DNA from: Maribacter huludaoensis
GTDB lineage: Bacteria > Bacteroidota > Bacteroidia > Flavobacteriales > Flavobacteriaceae
DNA: 64,000 nucleotides
NCBI RefSeq assembly: GCF_029350945.1
Contig: NZ_JARKMS010000004.1
Span: 217,845-281,844, forward strand
Reading direction: 5' to 3'
This document shows, piece by piece, positions 29,301 to 37,463 of this stretch. The notes under the pieces were generated by a model. It saw only the letters and a list, made by a program, of their open reading frames with translations, did no database searches and had not been told where the DNA came from. Position 1 is the first letter of the stretch. The number at the start of each line of letters is the position of its first letter. The translations under genes and the position numbers were made by a program.

Positions 29301-29615
29301 AACGACCCTACGTTTGTTGAGGCGGCCAGAGTACTCGGTAAAAAGATGATGGAGTATGATAGCATACCGCAGGGCATAGCCAAAACGTATAAAAAACTTA
29401 CAGGAAGAACTATTAAGAAAGAAGAGTTGACCATATTAACGGAATTACAGCATACAGAATTTGAAAAGTTTAAGAACAACAAGGCAAAAGCACAAGGTTG
29501 GATAAGTATTGGTGAATATGCTATAGCACCTACGGATGATATAGCTCTGGTAGCGGCCAATGCCGTTGTGGCATCAACGATTATGAATTCTGATGCATTT
29601 ATTACTAAACGATAA
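26367..29615 (+). CDS. Planctomycete-type cytochrome c / DUF1549 / LamG / DUF1553 lipoprotein
   Basis: A 1082-residue exported protein with lipobox VVSC (Cys19). Domains in order: PSCyt1-type cytochrome c (CYLCH, Cys53-His57; residues about 40-140), DUF1549 (about 165-370, with CAKCHDHKYDPIS), a LamG-like sandwich (about 440-660), and DUF1553 (about 780-1030, with PLTARVTVNRYWQHLFGTG and TPLQALVLLNDPTF). The second CxxCH may also bind heme. Proteins of this build are abundant in Planctomycetes and Verrucomicrobia next to sulfatases and DUF1501 genes; no biochemical function is established. Eleven bases separate it from the DUF1501 gene, the usual partner. Electron acceptance from sugar oxidation is an inference from the heme motif. 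Confidence 0.88.
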   Translation: MRMLKRFFLIPIVVLVVSCGGPELPEEVALEYEALPKTLDFNQHVKPILSDKCYLCHGPDAGNIKGGLQLHSAEAAYSELSENPGNFAIVPGKLEKSEMFHRIITTDPNLIMPSPDSHLSLTNKEKAMLVKWIEDGAEYKDHWAFIKPVKHKVPEIKNEDLVANPIDNFVLVQLEPLDLKLSEKADKETLLRRASIDLTGLQPTLEQIEEFVNDESPNAFEKQVDRMLASEKYGEQRTLDWMDLARYADTHGYSVDRYRDTSPWRDWVIKSFNENMPYDQFILWQLAGDMLPNATREQKLATTFNRLHPQNMEGGIIDEEFRVEYVADRSHVASQGFLGLTMECAKCHDHKYDPISQKNYFEMFSFFNNVDETGLISWDNATPVPAMMIPTEDQEKVLAYLETLVNEKEEKVVKTVQTEAEKAEEWLKQEKYKNISNTEKPGDLVVAMDFDQGKLLNTIGGNGKNNIRMRQEFVDNEKPVFKEGSRGKGLLMDGDTWLDLDKIGIYQRAESFSIGIEVFVPKDLETGVIFHKMNSPELHSFRGYHLKIKDNKLEALLAHVWPDNALVVESVEEIPKEKWVQLTLTYNGTSKADGVSIYMDGKKLRTKTLYDNLYKDIIFHGLQLYENSPIIEPGLRIGAVWRGKGIGGAVVDNLMVFEKELTPVEVLQISNKEQLSTLKEKSYANLTADEKSELKEYYISVNSSSYKKAIEALEKDRLVLADSMDNVKQIMVMKESKQKRQAYLLARGQYDQPTDSVFPNTPEAIFPFSDKFEKNRIGLAKWITDRDNPLTARVTVNRYWQHLFGTGIVKTAEDFGNQGELPSHPKLLDWLAIEFMESGWDVKALHKLMVMSNTYQQNSIASSELLELDGENRLLARGPSKRLSGEMLRDNALYASGLLNEKIGGESVYPYQPPGLWRVTGDEYAQGQGEELYRRSIYTIWKRAVPHPTISTFDVPSRDLCTTRRQETNTPLQALVLLNDPTFVEAARVLGKKMMEYDSIPQGIAKTYKKLTGRTIKKEELTILTELQHTEFEKFKNNKAKAQGWISIGEYAIAPTDDIALVAANAVVASTIMNSDAFITKR

Positions 29616-29626
29616 AAAAGAATATT

Positions 29627-31129
29627 ATGTGCGACCATCATGATACATTACGTTCAAATAATAGGGATTTTCAAGAGATTGAAAAACAATTGGACCGTAG
29701 GCATTTTTTAAAGAAAACTTCTTTAGGTATCGGAGCTATGGCGTTGGGCAGTTTGCTCAGTGCAGATAAGGCATGGGGGGCAATTGGCAATCAAGGGGAA
29801 GCAATAAACAATTTCACGCAGAACAAGCTTGGTTTGCCCCATCATTTGCCCAAAGCAAAACGAATTATATACTTGTTTCAAAGTGGTGGTCCATCGCAAT
29901 TAGATTTGTTCGATTATAAACCTGGGCTTGTAGATATGTTCGGTAAAGATTTGCCAGAATCCGTTATCGGCGGTCAACGACTTACAGGTATGAGTGGTAG
30001 CCAATCTACCTTACCCGTGGCACCGTCTATTTTCAATTTTAAACAATATGGCGAATCACGTGCTTGGGTTAGTGAACTAATGCCGCATACTGCCGAGATA
30101 GTCGACGATCTATGTTTTGTGAAATCTATGCAAACAGACCAAATAAATCATACCCCGGCCGTAACTTTTATGCAAACGGGTCATCAATTGCCAGGTAGGC
30201 CTTCAATAGGTTCGTGGTTGAGTTATGGTTTGGGATCTGATAATGAAAATTTACCGACTTTCATTACATTAATAAGTAAAAATGGCACTGGGCAGCCTTT
30301 AAAAGCCGGTTTGTGGGGCAATGGTTTCTTACCCACAGAGCATCAAGGGGTGCAATTTCGTTCTGGTAAAGACCCGGTATTATACTTGAATAATCCTGAT
30401 AATTATGACGGCAACGATCGCAAAAAAATGTTGGATTATCTAGGGAAATTAAACGCAATTCAACATGATGCTTATGGCGATAAAGAAATACAATCTCGTA
30501 TGGCTCAATACGAAATGGCTTTTCGTATGCAAACTTCTATTCCTGAAGTTACCGATACAAAAGATGAGCCAGAGCATATTTTTGAAATGTACGGTAAGGA
30601 CAGTAAAGACCCGGGTACATATGCGGCCAACTGCCTAATGGCGCGTAAGCTATTGGAAAAAGGCGTAAAATTTGTGCAATTGTACCACCAAGGTTGGGAT
30701 CAACATATTGGTTGTCCGGGTGGGGTTAAGTTCAAGGCAAAACAAACCGATCAGGCCACAGCTGCTTTGATCAAAGATTTAAAGCAACGGGGTATGTTAG
30801 AAGATACCTTAGTGGTTTGGGGCGGCGAATTTGGTAGAACGGTGTACTCACAAGGGCAATTGACAAAAGAGAATTATGGTAGGGACCACCATCCAAAAGC
30901 ATTTACCATGTGGATGGCGGGAGCAGGCGTAAAACCGGGAATGACTTACGGGCAGACCGATGATTTTAGTTACAACGTAACCGAAAATCCGGTACATGTG
31001 CACGATTTTCATGCTACCTTATTGCACTTGTTCGGTGTTGATCATGAACGCTTGACCTTTAAACATCAAGGTAGACGATTTAGATTAACGGATGTACATG
31101 GCCATGTGGTCAAAGATATTTTAACCTAA
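29627..31129 (+). CDS. Tat-exported DUF1501 protein
   Basis: A 500-residue DUF1501 family protein, related in fold to the alkaline phosphatase/sulfatase superfamily. The N-terminus carries a twin-arginine signal (DRRHFLKKTSLG near residue 25). Family blocks are YLFQSGGPSQLDLFDYKP (near residue 85), SWLSYGLGSDNENLP, and a metal-site-like ending with WGGEFGRT and GRDHHPKAFTMWMAGAGVK. It lies between the DUF1553 gene and the NHL gene, and DUF1501 and DUF1553 genes are nearly always adjacent in other genomes. Whether it is a hydrolase or a structural partner is not known. Confidence 0.88.
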   Translation: MCDHHDTLRSNNRDFQEIEKQLDRRHFLKKTSLGIGAMALGSLLSADKAWGAIGNQGEAINNFTQNKLGLPHHLPKAKRIIYLFQSGGPSQLDLFDYKPGLVDMFGKDLPESVIGGQRLTGMSGSQSTLPVAPSIFNFKQYGESRAWVSELMPHTAEIVDDLCFVKSMQTDQINHTPAVTFMQTGHQLPGRPSIGSWLSYGLGSDNENLPTFITLISKNGTGQPLKAGLWGNGFLPTEHQGVQFRSGKDPVLYLNNPDNYDGNDRKKMLDYLGKLNAIQHDAYGDKEIQSRMAQYEMAFRMQTSIPEVTDTKDEPEHIFEMYGKDSKDPGTYAANCLMARKLLEKGVKFVQLYHQGWDQHIGCPGGVKFKAKQTDQATAALIKDLKQRGMLEDTLVVWGGEFGRTVYSQGQLTKENYGRDHHPKAFTMWMAGAGVKPGMTYGQTDDFSYNVTENPVHVHDFHATLLHLFGVDHERLTFKHQGRRFRLTDVHGHVVKDILT

Positions 31130-31139
31130 CAAACCAATT

Positions 31140-32270
31140 ATGTCCACAAGACGAAATTTTATTAAAACTACTGGGTTGGCTAGCACAGCCATGGCAACTA
31201 CATCTATGGCATTTGGCGCTACGGTTATTGGTTCTAAAAAGAATTCAGATCGTTTGTTGAATGAGACGGAAACCATTTTGGGTCATGGTGATTACAAGTA
31301 TAAACTCACTAAAAATTGGGCACAGATTAGCGCTACCAGAATTCCTTTGTTGAACTGCCATGAAATGGTGATGGATAGCAAAGGAAGGTTGATTATGGTA
31401 GGAGACCATCCTCAGAACAACATCTTGATTTTTGATAAATCTGGTAAATTACTGGATTATTGGGGCACCGCCTACCAAGGAGGTCACGGGTTGACCCTGC
31501 ATGACGAAGGAGGGGAAGATATGCTTTACATTACTGATTCTGGTTGGGCTTTAGGCAAAGGCAACCAAATGGTAAAACACAATGGGCGTGTAGCCAAAAC
31601 TACCGTAGATGGTAGAGTGTTGTTTGATATTGGTCACCCTATGACCATTGGCGTGTATAAACCCAACGAGTCTTTTTGCCCAACGGAAACCGCCATTGGT
31701 CCCAATGGCGATATTTATGTAGCCGATGGTTATGGAGAAAGTAGAATAATTCAGTACGATAGTAATGGAAGGTACATTCGCCATTGGGGCGGAATGGAGA
31801 ATCCGGACCCCAATTACAAACTGGTAAGTGCCCACGGGGTAGCTATAGACTATAGGGAAAAAGACAACCCTATGGTAGTAGTAACTTCAAGGTCACAAGA
31901 GTGTTTTAAATACTACACCTTAGATGGTGTGTATGTGAAAACTATAGAAATGCCTAATATGCAGGTATGCAGGGCAGTTTTTGATGACGATAATTTGTAT
32001 GCGGGTGTTTGTTGGTCGCAACCAAAAGTAGGTAATACCAACTGGAAAGACCATACCGGGTTTGTGACCATAATGGAAGGAGATAAGGTAGTATCCAATC
32101 CTGGGGGTACTGAACCGGAATATAAAAAAGGGGTATTGCAAAAAAGCTATCAATTGGAAGAAAAACCCATTTTACACGGTCATGATGTCTGTGTTGATGA
32201 AGATAAGAACTTATACATCTGTCAATGGAACGCCAACCATTCCGCTCCCTATAAATTAGAGCGAGTTTAA
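31140..32270 (+). CDS. Tat-exported NHL-repeat beta-propeller protein
   Basis: A 376-residue six-bladed propeller of NHL repeats, similar to the lyase domain of peptidylglycine alpha-amidating enzymes. A Tat signal (STRRNFIKTTGLAST) starts the protein. Repeats with the pattern GDIYVADGYGESRIIQYDSNG are clear near residues 185-205. Export by Tat is unusual for a plain propeller and suggests folding or metal loading before export. It is 10 bases after the DUF1501 gene and 8 before the cytochrome gene. It could be a lactonase-like enzyme acting on an oxidised sugar from the Gfo-type oxidoreductase; this is a guess based on the operon. Confidence 0.8.
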   Translation: MSTRRNFIKTTGLASTAMATTSMAFGATVIGSKKNSDRLLNETETILGHGDYKYKLTKNWAQISATRIPLLNCHEMVMDSKGRLIMVGDHPQNNILIFDKSGKLLDYWGTAYQGGHGLTLHDEGGEDMLYITDSGWALGKGNQMVKHNGRVAKTTVDGRVLFDIGHPMTIGVYKPNESFCPTETAIGPNGDIYVADGYGESRIIQYDSNGRYIRHWGGMENPDPNYKLVSAHGVAIDYREKDNPMVVVTSRSQECFKYYTLDGVYVKTIEMPNMQVCRAVFDDDNLYAGVCWSQPKVGNTNWKDHTGFVTIMEGDKVVSNPGGTEPEYKKGVLQKSYQLEEKPILHGHDVCVDEDKNLYICQWNANHSAPYKLERV

Positions 32271-32278
32271 TATCGATA

Positions 32279-33676
32279 ATGAGTATGCAAGAAGTTTCAG
32301 ATTTTGTTTTGTTTCTAGGAAGGTTTCATCCTTTGGTGGTGCATTTACCTATTGGGTTTTTAATGTTTGCCTTGGTATTGGAACTTGCGGATAATTATAC
32401 CAAAATGAAGCACCTAAACGCAGCTGTAACATTGGCACTTTTATTTGGGGCTATTTCTGGTGCCGTAGCCTGTATGTTAGGATACATGTTATCCCAAAGT
32501 GGCGGTTATGACGAAGATATGCTGAACGGACATTTTTGGTTTGGTATCGGTACTACGGTAATTGCATTTTTTGCCTGGGCGGTAAAGTCGGGTAAGCTTA
32601 AAATTGCATTTTTACAAAAGGCAAAACCCAATCTGGCCTTATTAACAGTAATGGTTATATTATTAAGCGTAACAGGGCACTATGGCGGAAATTTAACCCA
32701 TGGGGAAGATTATTTGGTGAAATATGCACCATTTAGAGAAAAAGAGGAGCCTTTGCCGCAATTGGCAAAGTTAGAAGATGCAACTGTTTATCCTTATTTA
32801 GTCAAACCAATATTTGAAGCCAAATGCGTAAGCTGTCATAATGAATCCAAGAAAAAAGGAGGTCTTGCCATGCATTCTTTTGAAGCTTTGACGGTAGGTG
32901 GTGATGACGGATCAATTTTCACCGCTGGCGATGCAGAAGGGTCAGAATTGATACGGAGAATAAACCTGCCAGAAAACCATGAGGATGTTATGCCGCCAGA
33001 AGGTAAAACGCCATTAACGGATCAGGAAAGTGCCTTACTTAAATATTGGATAGAACAAGGGCAAGCTAATGATCTGACCACGTTAGGCTCAACCGAGGTG
33101 CCAGAGGATGTTTTGGCGTACGCAGCAACTACCTTAGGATTTGCAGCTGTAGGCTTGGCACTTGGCTCAACTGATGTTTTACCAACAGCAAACCCTTTGA
33201 ATATGGAAGTTGTACATTCCATTACCGAACAAGGTTTTAAGGTGAAAGAGCTTATAGATGGTTCTGGTTTGGTAGAGGTAACTCTAGAGGATGGACAGAT
33301 CAATGCGGAGAATATCAACAAGTGGGAAGAAAATTTTAAATTGTTAGTTCCTCTGAAAGACCAAATACTGTGGGCAGATTTTGGCGGGAATGAACTTTCT
33401 GATGCCATTCTTGTTCAAATTGCAAGTTTTACCAATCTTAGAAAATTAGTGTTGGACAATACGACAATTACAGATACATCCGTACAACCTCTTACAACTT
33501 TAAAAAGTCTTGAATCGTTAAATGTATATAAGACTAATGTGACCAACAATTTGTTACCTATGCTGGGTGAGATGGCGAACCTAAAAAAGGTTTACATCTG
33601 GCAGACACGGGTAAGCGCAGATGCTATTGAGCAATTTTCCAAGAATTCTAATTTAGAGGTTGTTTCTGGGGTATAA
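32279..33676 (+). CDS. Membrane DUF2231 / PSCyt1 cytochrome c / leucine-rich repeat protein
   Basis: A 465-residue membrane protein. The N-terminal four helices (about residues 10-135) match DUF2231, with the HPLVVHLPIGFL signature. A single-heme PSCyt1-type domain follows (CVSCH at Cys183-His187, and a later Met in EDVMPPEGKTPL), then about 150 residues ending in leucine-rich-like repeats (LRKLVLDNTTIT, LESLNVYKTNVT). The fusion of membrane anchor and heme domain makes it a plausible route for electrons into the inner membrane from the proteins encoded just upstream. It is the last gene of the operon and ends 2 bases before the convergent AraC gene. Confidence 0.85.
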   Translation: MSMQEVSDFVLFLGRFHPLVVHLPIGFLMFALVLELADNYTKMKHLNAAVTLALLFGAISGAVACMLGYMLSQSGGYDEDMLNGHFWFGIGTTVIAFFAWAVKSGKLKIAFLQKAKPNLALLTVMVILLSVTGHYGGNLTHGEDYLVKYAPFREKEEPLPQLAKLEDATVYPYLVKPIFEAKCVSCHNESKKKGGLAMHSFEALTVGGDDGSIFTAGDAEGSELIRRINLPENHEDVMPPEGKTPLTDQESALLKYWIEQGQANDLTTLGSTEVPEDVLAYAATTLGFAAVGLALGSTDVLPTANPLNMEVVHSITEQGFKVKELIDGSGLVEVTLEDGQINAENINKWEENFKLLVPLKDQILWADFGGNELSDAILVQIASFTNLRKLVLDNTTITDTSVQPLTTLKSLESLNVYKTNVTNNLLPMLGEMANLKKVYIWQTRVSADAIEQFSKNSNLEVVSGV

Positions 33677-33678
33677 TT

Positions 33679-34524
33679 TTATAGTGCTTTGGCTGCATGC
33701 TGCTTTCTGTAAAGGTTAGGAGTAGTATCATATTGAATTTTAAATTTCTTAAAGAAGAAAGGCAGGGTTTCAAAACCACATTTATAGGCAATATCTGCAA
33801 CGGTCATGTCGGTATCAATCAGCATTTTAGCGGCTAAATTTATTCTATATTCATTAAGGTAAACAAAGAATGAACGCCCCATCATTTTTTTAAAAAATCG
33901 GGAAAATGCTTGTTGAGATAGGTTGACCATATTTGAAACTTGGTGTAAACTAATGGGGTCGTGATAGTTTGTAGCAACAAAATCGTGAATAATAGCCATT
34001 CTATTATTATGTTCCCAAGGAAGTTCTTTGGTAAATTTTGCATTGGATAACAAAAAGAATTCTGCCTTGGAGAGTTTCAGTAAAATGGATAATAAGACCA
34101 AATATTGTTCTGCACTTCTTAGTTGAGGAAGAGACTTAAGGTCTGATAATATAGTTGCGGTCGTTGCTGCTTGGAATAGAATACCTCTACTTGCTTGTTG
34201 CATCATATCATGTAATTCTGCTAATTCCGGTATCGATGCAAATATCTCTTTGTTCCATTGAATTACGATAGAAATACTTTCTTCATCCGCATTATTCTCA
34301 TTTTTCCAACAATGTGGTAGGTTGGAATTTAAAAGTACTAATTCTCCCGGTTCATAGCCACTTACGTAATCCCCAATAAATTTAGTGCCCTTGCTTTTTT
34401 CAATAAAGGTTAATTCGCACTGTGGGTGCACATGCCAGGGAGCATCAAAATGGCTATCCACAAATCGGTAAGCCAAAATGTTGCTGTTCTCAGAAAATGG
34501 TATAGCCTCTAATTGTGGTTTCAT
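33679..34524 (-). CDS. AraC-family transcriptional regulator (P450-adjacent)
   Basis: A 281-residue regulator with an N-terminal cupin (WHVHPQCELTFIEKS, residues about 30-45, and YEPGELVLLNSNLPHCW) and C-terminal AraC helix-turn-helix pair (about 185-275, VSNMVNLSQQAFSRFFKKMMG and IAYKCGFETLPFFFKKFK). It is divergent from the P450 operon across a 195-base gap that contains spaced direct repeats, so it probably controls O-demethylation in answer to methylated galactose or a product. It differs clearly from the AraC protein at 23958. Confidence 0.93.
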   Translation of the reverse strand: MKPQLEAIPFSENSNILAYRFVDSHFDAPWHVHPQCELTFIEKSKGTKFIGDYVSGYEPGELVLLNSNLPHCWKNENNADEESISIVIQWNKEIFASIPELAELHDMMQQASRGILFQAATTATILSDLKSLPQLRSAEQYLVLLSILLKLSKAEFFLLSNAKFTKELPWEHNNRMAIIHDFVATNYHDPISLHQVSNMVNLSQQAFSRFFKKMMGRSFFVYLNEYRINLAAKMLIDTDMTVADIAYKCGFETLPFFFKKFKIQYDTTPNLYRKQHAAKAL

Positions 34525-34581
34525 ATTTAAATTATGTACTATTCAATCAGTATATTTTAATTATTTTAAGATAATACGATA

Positions 34582-34613
34582 ATATAGATTAATTAATTGC
34601 AAATATAGATTAT
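34582..34613 (+). promoter_or_regulatory. Direct-repeat candidate operator in araC/P450 gap
   Basis: AATATAGATTA occurs at 34582-34592 and again at 34603-34613, with starts 21 bases apart (two helical turns), the spacing seen for paired AraC-family half-sites. The octamer AATATAGA recurs at 34659-34666. The pair lies 58 bases from the regulator start and about 107 from the P450 start. The surrounding DNA is very AT-rich, so chance repeats are more likely here than elsewhere. Confidence 0.45.
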
Positions 34614-34719
34614 AAATAAAATTTAAATAATGATGATTTTTGTGGTAAGACCAGTTTAAATATAGAATCAATACTATTTGGTCTTTGTGATTTACAAATA
34701 ATCAAAACTAGAGATGTAA

Positions 34720-35877
34720 ATGAGCGCAAGCTATTTTTCTGATGCATTTAAAGACACTAGAGAAACCATGGGAACGTGTCCTTTTAATGATCAAAACGAC
34801 CCTGTTACCATGTTGTTACGCTTTAAAGATGTGCGGAAAACGGCACATAATACAAAGAGCTTTAGTTCTGCTGCAAAACCGGGTAGAATAGTGGTGCCGT
34901 CAGAGGTAAATATTAGGGAGACAAGACAAATTCCTTTTGAAGTAGATCCGCCTGAGCATACAGAATATCGCGCCTTGGTAGAAGATTGGTTCAAACGCCC
35001 ATTAGATATCGATTATGAATTTAAATTAACAAGGATTGTTGAGGCAGAGATTGATCGTGTATTGCAAAAAGGAGCTATAGAAGCCATCTCAGAATTGTCT
35101 TTACCCATACAATCAAAAGCATTGACCTTGTTGTTGAATATTTCTTTAAGTGAAGCGGAAACTTGGATTTCTTGGGGAACGCATGTGTTTAGAAGTGAAG
35201 ATTCTGATTTAGATGCGGATAAGGCTTCTATTTTATACGATTATATAGATGCCGAAATAGACAAAGCTATAGCAGCTCCAGATGATAGCTTGTATTCCGT
35301 TTTACTCAACTCGGAATATCAAGGTCGTAAAATGACCAAAGAGGAGGTAAAAGGGGTGCTTATTTTAACTTTTGCAGGCGGTAGGGATACCGTTATTAAT
35401 TATTTGACCAATACCATTACCTATTTAGCCGAACACCCAGAAGCAATTGAGAAATTAAACGATAACCCTGCGTTAGTAAATACGGCAATAGAGGAATTTG
35501 TACGCTACTTTTCTCCATTGACCCACATGGGCAGGGTGGTAAAAGAGGAGAAAGAAATTAGCGGGCATATTGCAAAAGAAGATACCCGAGTATCATTATG
35601 TTGGGCATCTGCCAATAGAGATGAAAGTATTTTCGAAAACGCAAATGAAATTGTTTTGGACAGAAAAATGAATCCGCATGTAGCTTTCGGTTTTGGTGCC
35701 CATAAATGTTTAGGGGCAACACATGCAAGACAATTAATGAAGGTGTTCTTACGAGTATTGACTGAAAAGGTAAGTTCTATTGAAATTATAGATGCTGTAG
35801 AAAATATTGAAGATTGGGGAGCTCATAAACGAAAAGTGGGTTTTGATAAATTAACTATAAGATTAAACGCAAAATAA
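34720..35877 (+). CDS. Cytochrome P450, likely 6-O-methyl-D-galactose demethylase
   Basis: A soluble bacterial P450 of 385 residues. The heme loop is FGFGAHKCLG with thiolate Cys330, and the I-helix shows AGGRDT (near residue 226). The ExxR region is less distinct. In Zobellia and Formosa a P450 encoded with ferredoxin and ferredoxin reductase genes was shown to demethylate 6-O-methyl-D-galactose from porphyran, giving galactose and formaldehyde; here the same three genes are adjacent in a galactan locus, which makes this function likely. No signal peptide, so it acts in the cytoplasm on monosaccharide. One base separates it from the ferredoxin gene. Confidence 0.9.
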   Translation: MSASYFSDAFKDTRETMGTCPFNDQNDPVTMLLRFKDVRKTAHNTKSFSSAAKPGRIVVPSEVNIRETRQIPFEVDPPEHTEYRALVEDWFKRPLDIDYEFKLTRIVEAEIDRVLQKGAIEAISELSLPIQSKALTLLLNISLSEAETWISWGTHVFRSEDSDLDADKASILYDYIDAEIDKAIAAPDDSLYSVLLNSEYQGRKMTKEEVKGVLILTFAGGRDTVINYLTNTITYLAEHPEAIEKLNDNPALVNTAIEEFVRYFSPLTHMGRVVKEEKEISGHIAKEDTRVSLCWASANRDESIFENANEIVLDRKMNPHVAFGFGAHKCLGATHARQLMKVFLRVLTEKVSSIEIIDAVENIEDWGAHKRKVGFDKLTIRLNAK

Positions 35878-35878
35878 T

Positions 35879-36187
35879 ATGGCAAAAATAACGTACATCA
35901 CTAAAGCAGGAGAAGAAATACAACTAGAAGCCAATAGTGGTAGTTTAATGGAGTTGGCGGTTAAGCATAAGGTAGCCGGTATAGATGGGGACTGCGGTGG
36001 AGTCTGTTCTTGTGCCACCTGCCATGTGCATGTTGCACCAGAATTCTATCAAAAATTAGATGCACCAACAGAGATAGAATCAGATATGTTGGAGTTTGAT
36101 GATAATGTAACGGAGTATAGTAGACTATGCTGTCAAATTCCTATTTCCGCAGCCGTTGATGGTATTACCGTAAACGTGGCAAATTAA
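35879..36187 (+). CDS. 2Fe-2S ferredoxin (putidaredoxin type), P450 electron donor
   Basis: A 102-residue ferredoxin carrying electrons from the reductase at 36195 to the P450. Cluster ligands are Cys39, Cys45 and Cys48 (CGGVCSCATC) and Cys84 or Cys85 (RLCCQI), the putidaredoxin/adrenodoxin spacing rather than the plant type. Extra Cys43 and Cys85 are not needed as ligands. Gaps of 1 and 7 bases show tight coupling with its partners. Confidence 0.95.
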   Translation: MAKITYITKAGEEIQLEANSGSLMELAVKHKVAGIDGDCGGVCSCATCHVHVAPEFYQKLDAPTEIESDMLEFDDNVTEYSRLCCQIPISAAVDGITVNVAN

Positions 36188-36194
36188 ATCAATT

Positions 36195-37463
36195 GTGGAT
36201 ACTACAAATTTAAATTGCGTAATTATCGGGGCAAGCCATGCGGGTGCTAATTGCGCTATGGAACTTAGAAAGCAAGGTTGGCAAGGCAATATTTATTTAA
36301 TAGATGCCGATGCACATTTGCCCTATCATAGACCTCCTTTATCAAAAGAATATCTATCAAAAGAAGAGGAAGGGGCAACGAAATTTAAACCGTTGTTTGC
36401 ACTAGAGCGATACCAAGAAGAAGAAATCACTTTACAATTAGGTCTAAAGGTAACCAAGGTAATTAAAAAACTAAAGTCCGTTATTTTGAGCAATGGCGAA
36501 ACTATAAGATATGATAAGCTTGTAATCGCTACAGGGGCTTCTGCGATCGTACCACCTATTGAAGGTATAGAGTCCTGTAGAAAAGTAAGTGTGTTACGCA
36601 GTGCGAAAGATGCCATACAGATACAGCAAGATTTTAAAACAAGTACCAATAAAGAAGTGGTAATCATTGGTGGTGGTTATATTGGATTGGAAACAGCTGC
36701 ATCATTAAGGAAATTGGGCGGAAATATTACCGTTCTAGAACGTGAAGAACGTATTTTGGCACGTGTAGCCCCCATAGCATTAGCCGATTATTTTCAAGAA
36801 TTACATACGGCAAACGGGGTGAAAATTCACACAGGCGCCTCTGCCATTAAAATAATAGAAACAGATGATGCTATAGAAATACAATGTAATAACCGTAATG
36901 TTTTTACTGCCGATGTTTTGATTGTTGGTGCTGGTGTAAAGCCAAATACATTTGTGGCGGAAGAAATTGGGGCAGAAATTAATAATGGTATTAAGGTAGA
37001 TGAGAATTTGCAAACTACGGTAGAAGATGTATATGCCATTGGTGATGTAGCACAATTTTATCATCCTACCTATAAAGAATGGATGCGATTGGAAAGTGTG
37101 CAAAATGCCGTAGATCAAGCAAAAATTGTAGCTTGTAATATTATTGGTAATAGACAAAACTATAATGCTATACCGTGGTTTTGGTCAGATCAATATCATG
37201 TTAAATTGCAAATGGTTGGCTTATCAAAAGGATTTACATATATGGTAATACGTACCGAAGCAGATAAGAAAGATTGCTTTTCAATTTGGTATTTTAAAAA
37301 TGATGCGCTTATTGCGGTAGATGCCGTAAATAATGGGAAAGCTTTTGTTCTTGGGGGTAAATTTATCCAGAACAAGATACTTGTGGATCCATTGAAAATT
37401 GCAGATAATACAATTCCTTTTAAGCCGAATAACTTTATAAAAACCGAAATAAATGCCCATTAA
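36195..37463 (+). CDS. FAD-dependent NAD(P)H:ferredoxin reductase
   Basis: A 422-residue reductase of the putidaredoxin-reductase type. It has an N-terminal FAD-binding segment (GASHAGANCAMELRKQGW, a GxxxAG variant), the NAD(P)H-binding GGGYIGLETAASLRKLG (near residue 155), and VYAIGDVAQF near residue 285 for FAD. A GTG start is used at 36195; no in-frame ATG lies nearby. Its last 11 bases overlap the alcohol dehydrogenase start (ATG at 37453), so translation is probably coupled. Confidence 0.95.
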   Translation: MDTTNLNCVIIGASHAGANCAMELRKQGWQGNIYLIDADAHLPYHRPPLSKEYLSKEEEGATKFKPLFALERYQEEEITLQLGLKVTKVIKKLKSVILSNGETIRYDKLVIATGASAIVPPIEGIESCRKVSVLRSAKDAIQIQQDFKTSTNKEVVIIGGGYIGLETAASLRKLGGNITVLEREERILARVAPIALADYFQELHTANGVKIHTGASAIKIIETDDAIEIQCNNRNVFTADVLIVGAGVKPNTFVAEEIGAEINNGIKVDENLQTTVEDVYAIGDVAQFYHPTYKEWMRLESVQNAVDQAKIVACNIIGNRQNYNAIPWFWSDQYHVKLQMVGLSKGFTYMVIRTEADKKDCFSIWYFKNDALIAVDAVNNGKAFVLGGKFIQNKILVDPLKIADNTIPFKPNNFIKTEINAH

